64,000 bases of DNA, taken from assembly GCF_008831285.2 (NCBI RefSeq), contig NC_045149.1, forward strand, positions 18,181,035-18,245,034, given 5' to 3'. Origin of the DNA: Nymphaea colorata. Taxonomy: Eukaryota > Streptophyta > Magnoliopsida > Nymphaeales > Nymphaeaceae. The notes under the pieces were generated by a model. That model was not told where the DNA came from. It saw only the letters and a list, made by a program, of their open reading frames with translations, and ran no database searches. Positions within the stretch are counted from its first letter, which is position 1. The number at the start of each line of letters is the position of its first letter. Made by a program: the position numbers and the translations under genes. This document shows, piece after piece, positions 13,547-25,900 of this stretch.

Positions 13547-13687
13547 CGGTGGCGGAGCCAAAAAAAAAAAAGCACTAGGGTGGTAATAATTGATAAACTT
13601 TCATAAGTAATGGCATCAGTTTATAAAGATGGGAAGATATTTACAAGCCTCAATGTGAAAAAAAAAAAAAGAAATGCTCTGCCACTG
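13547..13687. mobile_element. Possible degenerate hAT-like MITE
   Basis: The left end reads CGGTGGCGGAGCCA. The right end, reverse-complemented, reads CAGTGGCAGAGCA, so the termini form an imperfect inverted repeat like that of 15697-15885. No target-site duplication is visible at these borders and the interior is AT-rich with poly-A runs. It may be truncated or chance similarity. Confidence 0.35.
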
Positions 13688-13984
13688 GCACATGGATTAC
13701 GCCATAGATTTGTAAACTTTGCACTTTCAAATCTATTAATCTCAAGTCAAAACCCCCTCCCCTAGACTAGAGATCCGCATATTTAAAGCATAAGATGACG
13801 TCAAATGCACCACTTTTCAAGTCCACAATGTCTTAGAACCATGAATTTAAGATGGGACCTTTCGAGAATCAGGCAGTAGCGGAGTTACTGTGTATTTTGA
13901 CAGCGCTGGACCCAAGTCCAGCCACATGTGGTGCGTACACCAAACCTAGGTTAGAGCTTCATAGGCACCCAATCCATGAAGCTA

Positions 13985-14205
13985 GTGAGTCTGATCAGCG
14001 CCTTAAAGTCAAAATTTTCTGGCTCTTCCACCGGAGTATAGTCCTCAAGTCTAAGGCCAGTGAACCCGATCAGTGCCCCTTGGTCAAAATCTTTTGGCTC
14101 TACCGCCGGAATATGGTCCTCAAGTCTAAGGTCAACAAGTCCGATCGGTGCCCCTCAGTCAAAATTTTCCGGCTCTACCACCGGAATAATATCCTTCAAG
14201 TCTTA
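13985..14205 (+). repeat. 75-bp tandem repeat, three diverged copies
   Basis: Copies are anchored by GATC at 13993, 14068 and 14143, exactly 75 bp apart. Each holds a GTCAAAATTTTCTGGCTCT-like core and a CCTCAAGTCT motif. As 75 is divisible by 3, the frame from 13852 to 14241 stays open through all copies with a 25-residue repeat (core VKIFWLYRRN). Similar GTGCCCCTTAGCCAAAAT and GTGCCCTTCAGCTAAAAAT phrases lie near 17062 and 17448, so the unit probably comes from a dispersed element. I do not regard the frame as a gene. Confidence 0.8.
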
Positions 14206-15688
14206 ATCAGAAACAAACACCTGAAAGAATTGATCATTTAACTAATCAAGGGTCAAAAGCCTGCCAATGTAAGGTAGGTAAAAAACCAATAGCGGAAATG
14301 GTGAGGAGTTTAAGAGACTCCGAACTCTGAATCAAGTTTCCATTTCTTGTCATTTTGCTTCATGAGCTTCTATGGAATCATTCTGCAGACTTGTTTGTCA
14401 ACTCACTGTTGGCCGTCAACTTGGAAAGCAGAGAATGTAGACTGAAACCCTTGATTGATGGCGTCGCCGTAACACAGTTCCAAGTGGGCAGTGCACTAGA
14501 ATATTCTAGACTCTTGACCCAAATAAAACTCCTGCATGGGACTCGAAATTCCATGCAAAAATGGATGGTGATTAAAAAAGTGTAGCGTTTTGTTATGCTG
14601 GTAAAAATTTTTATCACTTTTTGCTGATGATCTCATAGACTGGCCTCGTTTTTTTTCTTCTTCCTCGGTGACTATTTTGCTAACAACTGACAGATCAAGT
14701 TGACCAAGGTTCTTAGTGAACAAGAAAGGCACTGTTCAACTTTAGAGAACAGTAATGTAAAAGAGCAGAAAATTTCTTGTATTTCAGAGACAGAGTATCC
14801 TTACTCTTGTTTCGCAGATCTTTCTGTGTAATTGAGGTCCATATAGACAAAATCAAAACCGTGCCAATATCTGAAATTATGGCAAAGAAAGTGAGCTCTC
14901 AGGTCATGGCAAAAGGCCAAGAAGATTGAACATCGCAGGTACTTCCGTTCGTCTTTTAACTTTGCAAGTTAACGTCGGATTTAGTTGGAGAACCGTATTG
15001 TATTGGGTTCTATTCTGATCTAACATCTGATAAATATAGCTCTTATATTTCACTCGTTTGCGACTCGTTTGCGACTCTAAAAATGTGTGTATGTGTGTAT
15101 ATGTACGCGCAGGTACATGTGTGTATATGTGTGTGATTAAGATTTCCTTAAATTAGCAAATATTTTGAAAAGAAAAACATTGGATATTGCTTACAGTTTA
15201 TAATCATCACCTAAATAAAATAAAACGATAGTAATCTCAAGAGGCATAGCATAGCTGGCAAGATTGGAGGTCCCGGGGCCCGCTTGTCCCAGTGGAGCCC
15301 ATTTTGAAGCACCGACGCCAATCCCTTGCCGAGGACAAGCAATTTCCCCATCCTTTTGGGGTGCGGGAGACAACTGAACCGGAGTCGATGCATGCAGTGA
15401 GGTGAATCGCCTGGTCCCCGATCTAGGAATGAATGTGTCGCCCATTCAATTCCTCGGAGTATCATGCTCCTACGTGTATAATGCAACTTTGGACCATATA
15501 GGCAAGATAAAAGGGAGGGATCCACTCTTTTCCGGGTTGTGAGTCGTAATCCTCTTACTCATCCAAAAATAGAGATGAAGTTGCCAAACATGTTGCTAAG
15601 CCATTCATTTGGTTTACAGTGTACGTAGTGCTGGTAACATTGTTCACAACACTTACAACGACAGGCAACTCGGCCTGGGCCGAACAGA

Positions 15689-15893
15689 TCTCTATTCAGG
15701 GGCGGAGCCAGGGTAGGGCTCGCAAGAGCCATGGTCCCATCTCAAAAATAAAAAATTTACATGTAAAATTGTAAAAATTTTCACTTGTTCTATATAAAAT
15801 TTTGAAAAATGAGAGTTCAGCCCAAGTCCAAATTTAGAAACTTTAATTCAGTCCCCCTCGTGAAAAAATTTTGACTCCACCTCTGTCTCTATC
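15689..15893. mobile_element. Non-autonomous hAT-type MITE (189 bp) with 8-bp target-site duplication
   Basis: The element proper is 15697-15885. The left terminus is CAGGGGCGGAGCCA and the right terminus, reverse-complemented, is CAGAGGTGGAGTCA (11 of 14 identical). Flanking octamers TCTCTATT (15689-15696) and TCTCTATC (15886-15893) agree at 7 of 8 positions, matching the 8-bp duplication made by hAT transposases. The interior is AT-rich and non-coding, so movement would have needed a transposase from elsewhere. Confidence 0.75.
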
Positions 15894-17286
15894 ATTCTTG
15901 AGTCACAATTAAAGTTTGTGTGTTCGTATGTATGTACGTATGTATATGTATGTGTAAGAGAGAGAAACTTGAAAAGAAGAACATATATAGTGAGCTTGAT
16001 CCACTAGTCCAAGTAAAGACATTCTAGAGGGAACAAGCTCTATGGTGTCTGTTTGGACTCATCTTATTCACTTATTCCCTCAAGCAAAAGAACAAAACCC
16101 TGACCCTATTGTGCACTGCATGCTTCCACATCTATCCAACTGGGATTTGGAAGGAAATGAAGGAAGAAACCAAAGGACAAGTCAACTTATGCTGGCTGCT
16201 CCTTGTCAACGACGCGTAGCGTCGACTGGGTTTGCTTGGTTTGGTCTTGATGGCCTACGACATGGTCGCCGACAAGGGCTAGGTCATTATGTTTGACCGA
16301 GCTGCGAAACCTAACCCAGCCTAGTTGATAAGATCAACCTAGCTAGCTAGTTTCCACCAGCTACAACTGACATGGATGCGGACCCAGCCAGCTCGCTGCT
16401 AGGTGCAAGAGAAAAGGTTTAAATTAAAGTTGAATTACTATTTGAAAACATTTTTGCTAGAATCACATGCGAAGAGTAAGAGAAAGACAACAAAACTAAA
16501 AGTTGAACTATTGTTTTAAAAATATTTTTAATATCATCACATGCAAAACGTAAGTTGTTTGATTCATTTGACTTTGCTAAAGTTTTGAATTATCAATGTA
16601 AGTTGATAGACTTGGTGCTCGTCAGCAGTTCGTTTGGAAAGGAAATTAATTAAGTAATTGTATTATCTAATTTTGTCACTATTGTATCGTGCATGATCGG
16701 TCTGTTCGTTGAAATATTTTTCAGGAAGAAGAATATTTTTCCAAGTTTTCACCGGATTCGCGTCGTCTTCTAAACTAATAAAAAACGTAAGAAATGAGCC
16801 CATGAGGGTGTGTTTGACAGCAAACTGATACAGTGCCCATACTGATACTGACAACACCGGTATCAACCTACACAAGATGAGCAGACAGAAGAAGTACTAT
16901 TCTTTTTTATTTTTCCACCGCCTCGAAACAAGGTCGTAGCCAGTGGCGGGGATACATGGCAGCTGGTGTGAAAAGTTTTATTGAAAAAATGAAAAATGAC
17001 ATTGTGATGACTTAAAAATTTACGTGGGCTGTCCATACAGCCGACAAGTGCTGGTTATTACAGTGCCCCTTAGCCAAAATATCCTGCAACGTCATTGGCC
17101 GTAGGCCCATTGTTCAGACGTACATATTTAACATGTTTCGGATCTAATTCTGGTTAAATACCAATATTTTACAACCATGTTGACATTATTCTACCAGCTA
17201 CATACCTTCAGTTTGAGTAACTTAGAAAGACTAGGTTACTCACTTGGCTGGTGTAGGCAATTGCCCACCCTAACCTGCCTAAACCT

Positions 17287-17348
17287 TTATAAAAGTTCTA
17301 TTATGATGATGTGTGTAAACCCTTATAAAAGTTCTATTATGATGATGT
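17287..17348 (+). repeat. 36-bp tandem direct duplication
   Basis: TTATAAAAGTTCTATTATGA and the bases after it occur at 17287 and again at 17323 with almost no divergence, suggesting a recent local duplication. Confidence 0.85.
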
Positions 17349-17836
17349 TGGATTCAGGCTTAGCCATATGTGATACTCATGCCAGACTTAAGCCGGTTTC
17401 ATGTATCTCAACATATACACAACTCATTGCAATAACAAGATGGATCGGTGCCCTTCAGCTAAAAATTTCTGGCTCTGTTAGCGATTCAAGGGTGTCACTC
17501 AAACATGCCCTAAATATTAGTGAAATGCTTATGTAGGAAGATATTGAATGAAATTTTATTTGTGTTGCTTTACGTTACTAGCATGGTGGATGGCTACTTC
17601 TTTTGTCTTGTATCAATATTTTATAGCTTACTCGGTTTTCGTAAAAGAAAGAAGAGAATCATATTCTAGATTTTGCTCTCAACTTTTCTATTTTGTTGTT
17701 GTATGTTGCCGACATGAATTGCAAAAGTATATGATCATTGGATCATTCCACTTCACGTGATCCGGATGAGCTTCTTCCTTTTAGAACCGTCCATTACCCC
17801 AAGAATGAATAACGACATTTTCAAGGAGACATAATT

Positions 17837-17839
<3 letters not shown>

Positions 17840-17923
<84 letters not shown>
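17840..17923. repeat. (AT)n microsatellite, about 42 units
   Basis: An uninterrupted AT run of about 84 bp is followed by TGTGTGTG. Its length in the assembly may be approximate. Confidence 0.95.
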
Positions 17924-17931
<8 letters not shown>

Positions 17932-18561
17932 CTTGACTCTGGTTTTAATATACATTCAAGGACATCAAATCACGGCGTTCCATTTGAATGGTTCCCATCT
18001 TCTAGAGGAAGAACAAACCATGTAAGACTTAAATTTGGGCACCATGGAACAAGTTTCTCTTGTCAATATTAGTCTATTTTTGGCCTAATTTCAGGCATGG
18101 CCCAGAATTTTTTAATATTTCGGTATGGACCTCAGATTTCTCTTCTTCTTTTTTTTTCATAAAGCGACAACTTCTCAAGCCAAATTGAGAGCACAGAAGA
18201 ACTGCATATCCGCAATAACGGAAAGCAACTTTACTTTATTCACAAGTAAATTTTTTAGTGACAGTGAACTGCTTATGGCAAATAATAAACTGATGGAAGA
18301 AAGGCAACCTTTTCTCCAAGAAAAAGCTAGCGAAACCCACGGGCACATATTATAATGATTCTTCACCAAGAAAATGTGAACGAAGTGTAGGCAAATCGCT
18401 GCACGCAACGCAATCTTCAGTGGCTACTTTTCTAAGGCCAGAAGAGAAAGAGAAAAATGAGAAAAAAAAAAAAAGGCGTACTGTCGTCAATATCCGCTCT
18501 TATCGGCGGACTGCTGACATACATGCATGGGTTTTGGTAGATTTTGGGTGAGCAAGAGTGA

Positions 18562-19187
18562 GCTAAAGCTATGGGTGAACAGGAGCCGAGTCGAGCTCGA
18601 GTTCAGTCTGCTCGAGTTTGGCTCGATTGATGAAACCTAGAGTTTTTGAGAATAGCTCGACGGAAGCGGCTCGATCTCAACTCGGCAGGTAAGTGTTGAG
18701 CTTGAACTCGACTTGATTAAGGCTCGACAAACTCGTTCGAATAGAATTGATATTCATCATTACATGTTGAGCTTGAGCTCGACTCGATTAAGGCTCGACA
18801 AATTCATTCGAATAGAATTGATATTCATAGTTATGTGTTCAGTTCGAGCTAGACTCGATTAAGGCTCGACAAACTCGTTCGAATAGAATTGATATTCATT
18901 GTTATGTGTTGAGCTCGAGCTCAACTCGATTAAGGCTCGACAAAATCGTTTGAATAGAATTGATATTCACTGTTATGGGTGGAGCTCAAACTCAACTAGG
19001 TAGTTACATGTTGAGCTCGAACTTAACTAGGTAGTTACGTGTTGAGCTCGAACTCAACGCAATTATTTAAACTAGTTGACTCATGAACTCGAGTTCGACT
19101 CATTAAGTAAATGACTCGGCTCGAACTCGTTCACGAGTCGAGCTTTAACGAGTCGAGCTCGACTCGTTGTTGACCCCTAGCTAAAGC
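18562..19187. mobile_element. Non-autonomous hAT-type element (610 bp) with exact 8-bp TSD and internal 71-bp repeats
   Basis: The element proper is 18570-19179. The left end is TATGGGTGAACA. The right end, reverse-complemented, is TAGGGGTCAACA (10 of 12 identical). Both ends continue into CGAGTCGAGCTCGA-type subterminal repeats. The octamer GCTAAAGC is present exactly on both sides (18562-18569 and 19180-19187). Short palindromic subterminal motifs and 8-bp duplications are usual for hAT elements. The interior is non-coding and mostly tandem repeat, so this is a non-autonomous derivative. Confidence 0.85.
18721..19004 (+). repeat. 71-bp tandem repeat, four copies, inside the hAT element
   Basis: Units starting GGCTCGACAAA lie at 18721, 18792, 18863 and 18934, exactly 71 bp apart. 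They share TCGAATAGAATTGATATTCA and a GAGCTCGA-rich half. A partial unit precedes them. From about 18994 a shorter repeat of roughly 31 bp (AACTAGGTAGTTACATGTTG) follows twice. Confidence 0.9.
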
Positions 19188-22100
19188 CCTCCTCTTTCTC
19201 CTTTTCTCTAAGGTCCGGAGTTGTGTTAGGGTGGTGGTAGGCTACTAATAGGGCTTAAAAGAATAACCCTTCTTTTTTTTTTTTTGTACCATCAGCCCGA
19301 CTAGTTACATTATGCCTCTTTGAAGCTTTACAATTGATAGGTACGTATGCGGAGTTTAAGAAAGAGAAGGGGAGAGACAGGAGAAAGGGGGACAAGACCG
19401 CTCCACTTAGCCTCTAGCAGCACCTCTCAACTCGACATGGCGTCGTCTCCTCGTGTCATCGAAACATAGTACCCCTAGGAATCGAACAAGAGACTCACCC
19501 ACAAAGTACCCCCTCTCAGTTGTTCTACACCTAGAGAGAGAAAGAGGGGTGTGATGAGGGAGAAGAAAGGTCAAGGCTTTAATCAACACCCAACACAAAA
19601 GTACACGCGGCCCTTCATGTGTGCTGTAGTGCTCTCAATGTGGCCGTCACTTTGGCCAAGCAACTGAATCATTTTAAAATAGTATATTATACCCTAGTGC
19701 TATATGTACTTATATGTTCCAAGAAAAAAATAATTAAAGAGAACAAAAAAGAGGGGTCCGCCTAACTCCGCCTTCAATTCTAAAAGAAATATTTTAAAAT
19801 CTTGAAAATATTATTAAATTTATTTTTTTTCTTAAAAAACAAAAAACTAAGTTGGCTTTCTCTCACATAAAATGATTGCTTATGTGATCTTAGTCAATGT
19901 GCGTGTGCCCACTTAGCATGCAACCAGAAAACTTGAACTCCTTCACTGCAATGTTATCGTTAGTTATGAGCCGTAGTAATGCGCAATGAGAGTGATCTTT
20001 AGACCGTTTGCCTTTTTGTGGACGAGAAAAATATTTGAACAGCTTCTGGATAAGGAATGGCTGAACCACTTTTTGTAAATCTAACCCTTCGAATATACCA
20101 CAAATTGATTAGCAGTTCATTCTTTTAAAAATCACATGAAGCATCGGTTTGAAGAATTTAAAGAAAAAAGAGTTGCAATCTTCTCAGCTTATCCTGTGAT
20201 TTGATTGATCAAAACAGAGTGATTCGATTGATCAAAAAATAAAAGATAAAAGAAAGTTTTTGTTAAATTTTTAAATTTTCTCATTATTTTAAAGGGTGAA
20301 TCAAATTGCTGGTCTGGGGGGCCGAGGGTCCTGACACAAGACGGGTTTGAGCCAGAATAAAGTGCTGCCATGGCCTGTCATGAATGCATTCGAGGCTGCT
20401 ACTCACAAACACGAAGTGGATGACAACTAAGTCCAGTTCTTCATGTTCTTGTTTGTTTCCCTTAAATGCCAATATCCCAAAGTGATACAGGAAATCTATA
20501 ACCCCTATCAAAATTGATCTTTGATATATTTATATATATATACTTACTTTTGCTATCTTTCATTCATGAAGGCCGTCTGATTTATTGTGATTGATGGTTG
20601 AGAAAAAAAGAGAAGAAAAGAAAAGATGATGGGTATTTTTGCTATGTAACATTGGTTAAATTTTTTTATCTTTATTTTTCTCTTTAACTCTCCACCATAA
20701 TAGATCAAACGGCTCTCACGAGTGAGCTACCTGACTCTATATAGCCAAAGTCACCATTCTCTCACTACCACCTGAGTAAGGAATTTTAAATTTGTGTTAA
20801 AAATATTATAAACAAAATGTGAACCTCTTAACGTGCTTATAAACATTAATTTAAGTTAATCATATTTTAGTTTAAGCTATTTTTTGTAAAAAAAAAAAAA
20901 AGAGAGAGAGAGAGAGAGAGATTGATCTATTTACTATCAAAATTAGTCGTTTATTTTTTAATTACTAACAAAACATTATTAAAATTAAAAAAAATATGTT
21001 TCTTACCAAATCACTTAAGATAATATATAAGGTCAGATTTTTAGAAAAAAAAACTTTAATAATTAATTTTAATAGGTCTGGTTTTTGTGGTCATGTATTT
21101 ACCAACTTTCTATACAAATGTCCATGAATTAGACCAGAAATTGAAAAGTAAATGGACCATACGACAGTCCTTGTATGGAAACAATGTGAGTGGAGCGGAA
21201 AGGTCACCAATTATGTCAGGCGTGTCCATCTTTCTGATGTGGAGAAGAAGAAAAAAAAATGCTTGCTGTTATGGGAGAAAGAAATAGCAAATTCTACATT
21301 AACTTGCACTCTGTTTATGACGCCTTCCCATATTTCGATGATTACATACAAACCACATCACCGCCATTTCGAGAAAAGCAACCCTCGTTTAATGAGCTCG
21401 ATTTTATTTTAAGGAGAGAAGGCGAAACAAACGCAAGATTACATAATTAAAAAGCAAAAATCCGGTAAGCCGTTGGTTTGTTCTTCCGTTAATTCGTTTT
21501 CAGAAGGTTTTTTAAAGAATATATATGCTTCAGCGCCTGTACCCACTTACAGTTTTTAGTAATGATATGCTGTTTTTTTTGTTCATCTAACTTTGTAGAT
21601 ATGATCTTTCTATAACAGTTAAAAATAACTAAATAATGCAATTTTTAATAACTTAATATCTAATTATAAGACTTGAAAATTTATGTTTTTATGTTTAGAC
21701 GTGACCTAAAATTTTGTTTTTATCAAACAGTATACATAAAGCCATCTTGCAACAATACAATCTTTAGCTAATATATATATGTGTATATATAAACGATTTG
21801 TCAATGGAAAATTTATTAAGAAACTCCTCGTTTTATCTTATAGTAATGCCTATTGAAATATAAGAGGACTGTAGCACGAAGAATGTCAGGCAGCTTTTCA
21901 TAAATCGTCGACAAATTGCGCGTGTCAGAGGAAAGGCAATTCTCGTCATAGCAGTCACGATCTCAACCCTGGAAGGAACTTATTTTTTTATTAGAGTACT
22001 AGACAAGTATTATCATAATTTGATGAGACCAATGGGATCTAGAATAGACTTAATTTTGGGAATTGACTACTTAGTAGATGATGAAACTAAATTTGAATAC

Positions 22101-22200
22101 TGACTATCAGGTTACCAGAAGATTTTTGGCATAAAATGAATAAAATAAGAGAATGGTAAGATCGATCCTCGCGAGAAGTAACGCATAAAACGCCTCCTCC
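19188..22200. other. Intergenic region upstream of the receptor kinase
   Basis: AT-rich with no supported gene. A stretch near 19440-19540, read on the minus strand, contains TTGTTCGATTCCTAG, resembling a Pol III B box, and may be a SINE relic. A poly-A/(GA)n tract lies at about 20887-20920. Open frames at 21087-21450 overlap one another and match nothing known. Confidence 0.5.
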
Positions 22201-22961
22201 ATGTGAGTATTTCAGTGAAGCTCATAGGTCTGCTTCTTACCGGCCGTTACTCGACCAGCATTCACGCACCCACAATTTTTCTCTGAGAAGGAGGCCTAAT
22301 TGTCGCCCTTGACGGCCGGAGTTGTCGCCGGTGAAGTTTCTTTGATTACCCAGAAGACGTATTGGATTTTCTTTTTCTGCTTTTACAAGCTCTGCTCTGT
22401 CGAATTCGCAGGAGAAATCATTCTCTCCTTGAGTTTTTTACATGTTGGTCTGAATCATGATTGACAACAGAGTTGATGAAGGAATGACTAATGAGGGAAG
22501 CTGGTGGTTTAAGTCGGCGGCTTTCGTCTGCTTGTTTTGTCCATGGAGTGAGATGGAGGTGGGAGGTACGTCGAATTTTCTGCATTGTAGTGTCCGTTTC
22601 CTTTATTTTCCTTTGTGGGAAGAATTTGGGCATCTGATTGGCGTTTGTTGGGCTCATAAATTGTTTTCTGGCCGTGTTTCTCTTTTCTTAGAATAACATT
22701 TGTAGAACTTAACAGTTTACATCAGCTTCTTTTTATCTGGGGTGTGGAGTTCAATTGTTTGATCAACTTACAATCTCTTTTTCTCTTTAGATTTGAAGGA
22801 GAAAATGGCCACACAGATTGTTCCTGAAGAAATGCGACGTCGATGCTCGTAAAATTCGGTTATTTCTCCTGGACTTGTGGGTGCCGAAAACGAGATTGCT
22901 GACTACATATATAAGAGTTCTGAGTTCTGCGTTTTCTATCGTAGAACACCATCTGATAAAC
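22200..22961 (+). promoter_or_regulatory. Promoter-proximal region and 5'UTR of the LRR receptor kinase
   Basis: The base composition changes from AT-rich to CT-rich near 22200, as in plant promoters and leaders. An in-frame ATG at 22818 would add 48 residues to the kinase; I read it as leader because the next ATG (22962) starts directly before a signal peptide. The transcription start and any leader intron cannot be placed. Confidence 0.4.
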
Positions 22962-25900
22962 ATGTTCGCCATTCCGAAAATGGCGCGATTTGCAATTCTT
23001 GTGGCGTTTTGGGCTTCTTTCTGCTGGATTCAAGGCGAAGGATCAGGGAAGGAAGTTAAGCTTCTTTTGAATGTGAAGAGAAAGCTGAACGACCAGTCGA
23101 ATCATTTGAGTAATTGGAATGCTTCTGATCCGACGCCTTGCAGTTGGACAGGGATAACCTGTACTGAAAGTTCTTATCCTGTTGTTTCTGACCTCAATCT
23201 GAGCTCCATGAATTTGTCAGGCTTCCTTTCGCCGAGCATCGGTGGCTTGGTTGGTCTCACTTATCTTGATGTTTCTCATAATTATCTCTCCGGAAGAATT
23301 CCGGTAGAGCTTGGGAATTTGAAGAACTTGGAGGTTCTGAATTTGAACAACAACAATTTTGGTGGGGAGATACCACCAGAGCTGGGTAATCTGCTTTCAT
23401 TGGTCACATTGAACCTGTGCAATAACAGGCTCTCTGGACCTCTTCCCAGTGAGCTAGGCCAGCTTTCATCTCTCAAGGAGTTGATCGTGTTGACTAACAA
23501 CATCACGGGGCCGTTGCCACCATCTCTTGGTAATCTGAAGAAGCTGACGACATTTCGAGCAGGTCAGAATTCATTTTCTGGCAGCATACCCGCCGAGATA
23601 AGCGGTTGCAAGAACTTGACAATATTGGGTCTTGCGCAAAGCTCGTTGCAGGGTCAAATCCCCAAAGAACTGGGCACTTTGAAGAATTTGAAGGAACTGG
23701 TACTCTGGGGGAATTCTTTGTCTGGAACTATTCCGAAGGAGATTGGTGATTGTGAAAGTTTAGAGGTTCTTGCTTTGTATCATAACAACCTCAATGGCGA
23801 AATCCCATCCGAGTTAGGAAAGCTTGCATCTTTGAAAAGGTTATACCTGTACAGGAATGGATTGAATGGGAGCATACCGCAGGAGATTGGCAAGCTCAGC
23901 CAGGCAGTTGAGATTGATTTCTCAGAGAATAAGTTAACTGGAGAAATACCCAAAGAATTTAGCAATATCAAGGGCCTGAGTCTCCTTCAGCTTTTCCAAA
24001 ACCATCTGACAGGCGCCATTCCCACTGAACTGGGGAGCTTGAAGAATTTGAGCAAGCTTGATCTCTCCATAAACAGTCTCACTGGTCCCATTCCTGCGGA
24101 ACTGCAGTACTTGTCCAACCTGCTCACTTTGCAGCTCTTTCAGAACGAGCTCAATGGTAGCATTCCTCAGGGGCTTGGGCTTTGGAGTCCATTATGGGTG
24201 CTTGATCTGTCGGAGAACAACCTCAGTGGCCCCATTCCTCGCTATCTATGTAATAACTCGAATTTGATTCTGCTCAATCTGTGGTCGAACAGACTTACAG
24301 GCAGCATTCCTAACGAGGTGAAGAACTGCAAACCTTTGTTGCAGTTCCGCGTTGGGAATAACCAGCTTACTGGAAGCTTTCCCGCACATCTTTGTGAGCT
24401 GGAAAATTTGACCACCATCGAACTGTACCAGAACAAGTTCAGTGGCCCCATTCCGCCTGAGATTGGTAATTGCAAAGCTCTGCAACGGTTGCATCTTTCA
24501 GAAAATTATTTTACATCAACTTTGCCTCCACAGATTGGAAATGTAACTCGACTGGCAAGCTTCAATATTTCCTCAAATAAGCTCACTGGGCCCATTCCTC
24601 CAGAGTTGATTAATTGCAAGATGCTTCAGCGGCTTGATCTCAGCAACAACTTGTTCACAGGTAACCTTCCAGCTGAAATTGGCACTCTTCTCCAGCTTGA
24701 GTTGCTCAGGCTCTCAGAAAACAGGATTTCAGGGGTAATACCTACTGCCTTGGGGAATCTTTCACGTTTGATCGAGCTGCAGATGGGTGGTAATCAATTT
24801 TCCGGAAGCATTCCATCGGAATTGGGTGGATTATCAAGCTTGCAGATTGCCATGAACCTTAGTTGGAATAGGCTTTCCGGGCACATACCTCCTGAGCTAG
24901 GCAACCTTATGCTGCTAGAATATCTTTTTCTCAACAACAATGACCTCTCAGGAGAGATTCCATATACATTTGCCAATCTTTCTAGCATACTGGGATTTAA
25001 TGTATCATTCAATAATCTAACTGGACCTATTCCTGCAATGCCGTTGTTCCAGAACATGGACATTGACAGTTTTATTGGAAATACTGGGCTTTGTGGTGGT
25101 CCTCTTGGGGGCTGTAACTCTTCATCAGATGCTGCCATTCCACCGCCCTGGGACGGGATTAGATCCCAGTTGGGAAAAATTGTCGCAATAATTGCTGTAG
25201 TTGTGGGGGCTATCTCCCTGGTGCTCATTGCAATTGTCATCTATTTCATCAGGCAAACAGTTGATCCGACCAAATCTTTTCGGGATAAGGAGTATTATTC
25301 AGATTCAGATGTTTATCTTCCCCCAAAGGACGGTTTCACCTTCCATGATTTGGTTGGCGCCACCAATGGCTTTGACAGCAGTTTCATAATAGGAAGGGGT
25401 GCTAGTGGAATAGTATACAAAGCTGTCATGCCCTCTGGACCAGTAATTGCTGTCAAAAGACTTGCATCTTACAGAGAAGGGAACAACATCGACCGCAGCT
25501 TCAGCGCTGAAATTTCGACTTTGGGAAAGATTAGGCATAAAAACATAGTGAAGCTCTATGGTTTCTCCTACTACAAGGAGTCCAACCTTCTTCTCTATGA
25601 GTACATGTCTAGGGGAAGTTTAGGTGAATTGCTTCATGGGACTTCCTTGGTTTTGGACTGGCCGACTCGGTACAAGATTGCTCTCGGTGCTGCAGAAGGA
25701 CTCTCATATTTGCATCATGATTGCAAGCCACGAATTATTCATAGAGACATCAAATCTAACAACATCCTTCTTGATGAGAATTTTGAAGCACATGTAGGAG
25801 ATTTTGGATTAGCAAAAGTGATTGACATGCCATATTCAAAGTCAGTCAGCGCAGTTGCAGGATCTTATGGGTACATCGCTCCAGGTAAGTCATTCTCGAC

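Larger units (their letters stand above)
11086..15688. other. Intergenic region downstream of SERINC, AT-rich with repeats
   Basis: No gene is supported. It contains the SERINC 3'UTR, microsatellites at 12041-12124 and about 12290-12325, a degenerate transposon-like piece at 13547-13687, the 75-bp tandem repeat at 13985-14205 and a TGTATG-rich tract near 15083-15140. The open frames here match no family I know. Confidence 0.55.
15894..18561. other. Intergenic region between the two hAT elements
   Basis: No gene is supported. Visible structure: a GTATGTATGTACGTATG-type tract near 15916-15955, a CAGTGGCGGGG-type fragment near 16940 that may be another decayed element, a 36-bp direct duplication at 17287-17348, and an 84-bp AT microsatellite at 17840-17923. 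Open frames such as 17177-17536 run across these repeats and match nothing known. Confidence 0.5.

Noticed and set aside
15191-15525. Two overlapping minus-strand frames of 84 and 104 codons in a GC-richer patch
   Set aside because: No domain match; a possible SINE origin was considered but no A/B box pair at suitable spacing was found.
16920-17110. CAGTGGCGGGG start resembling the hAT MITE family
   Set aside because: No matching right terminus or target-site duplication could be found, so it is mentioned only as a possible fragment.
22818-22961. Upstream in-frame ATG of the receptor kinase (48 extra residues)
   Set aside because: The ATG at 22962 is followed at once by a good signal peptide; an N-terminal extension would bury it.
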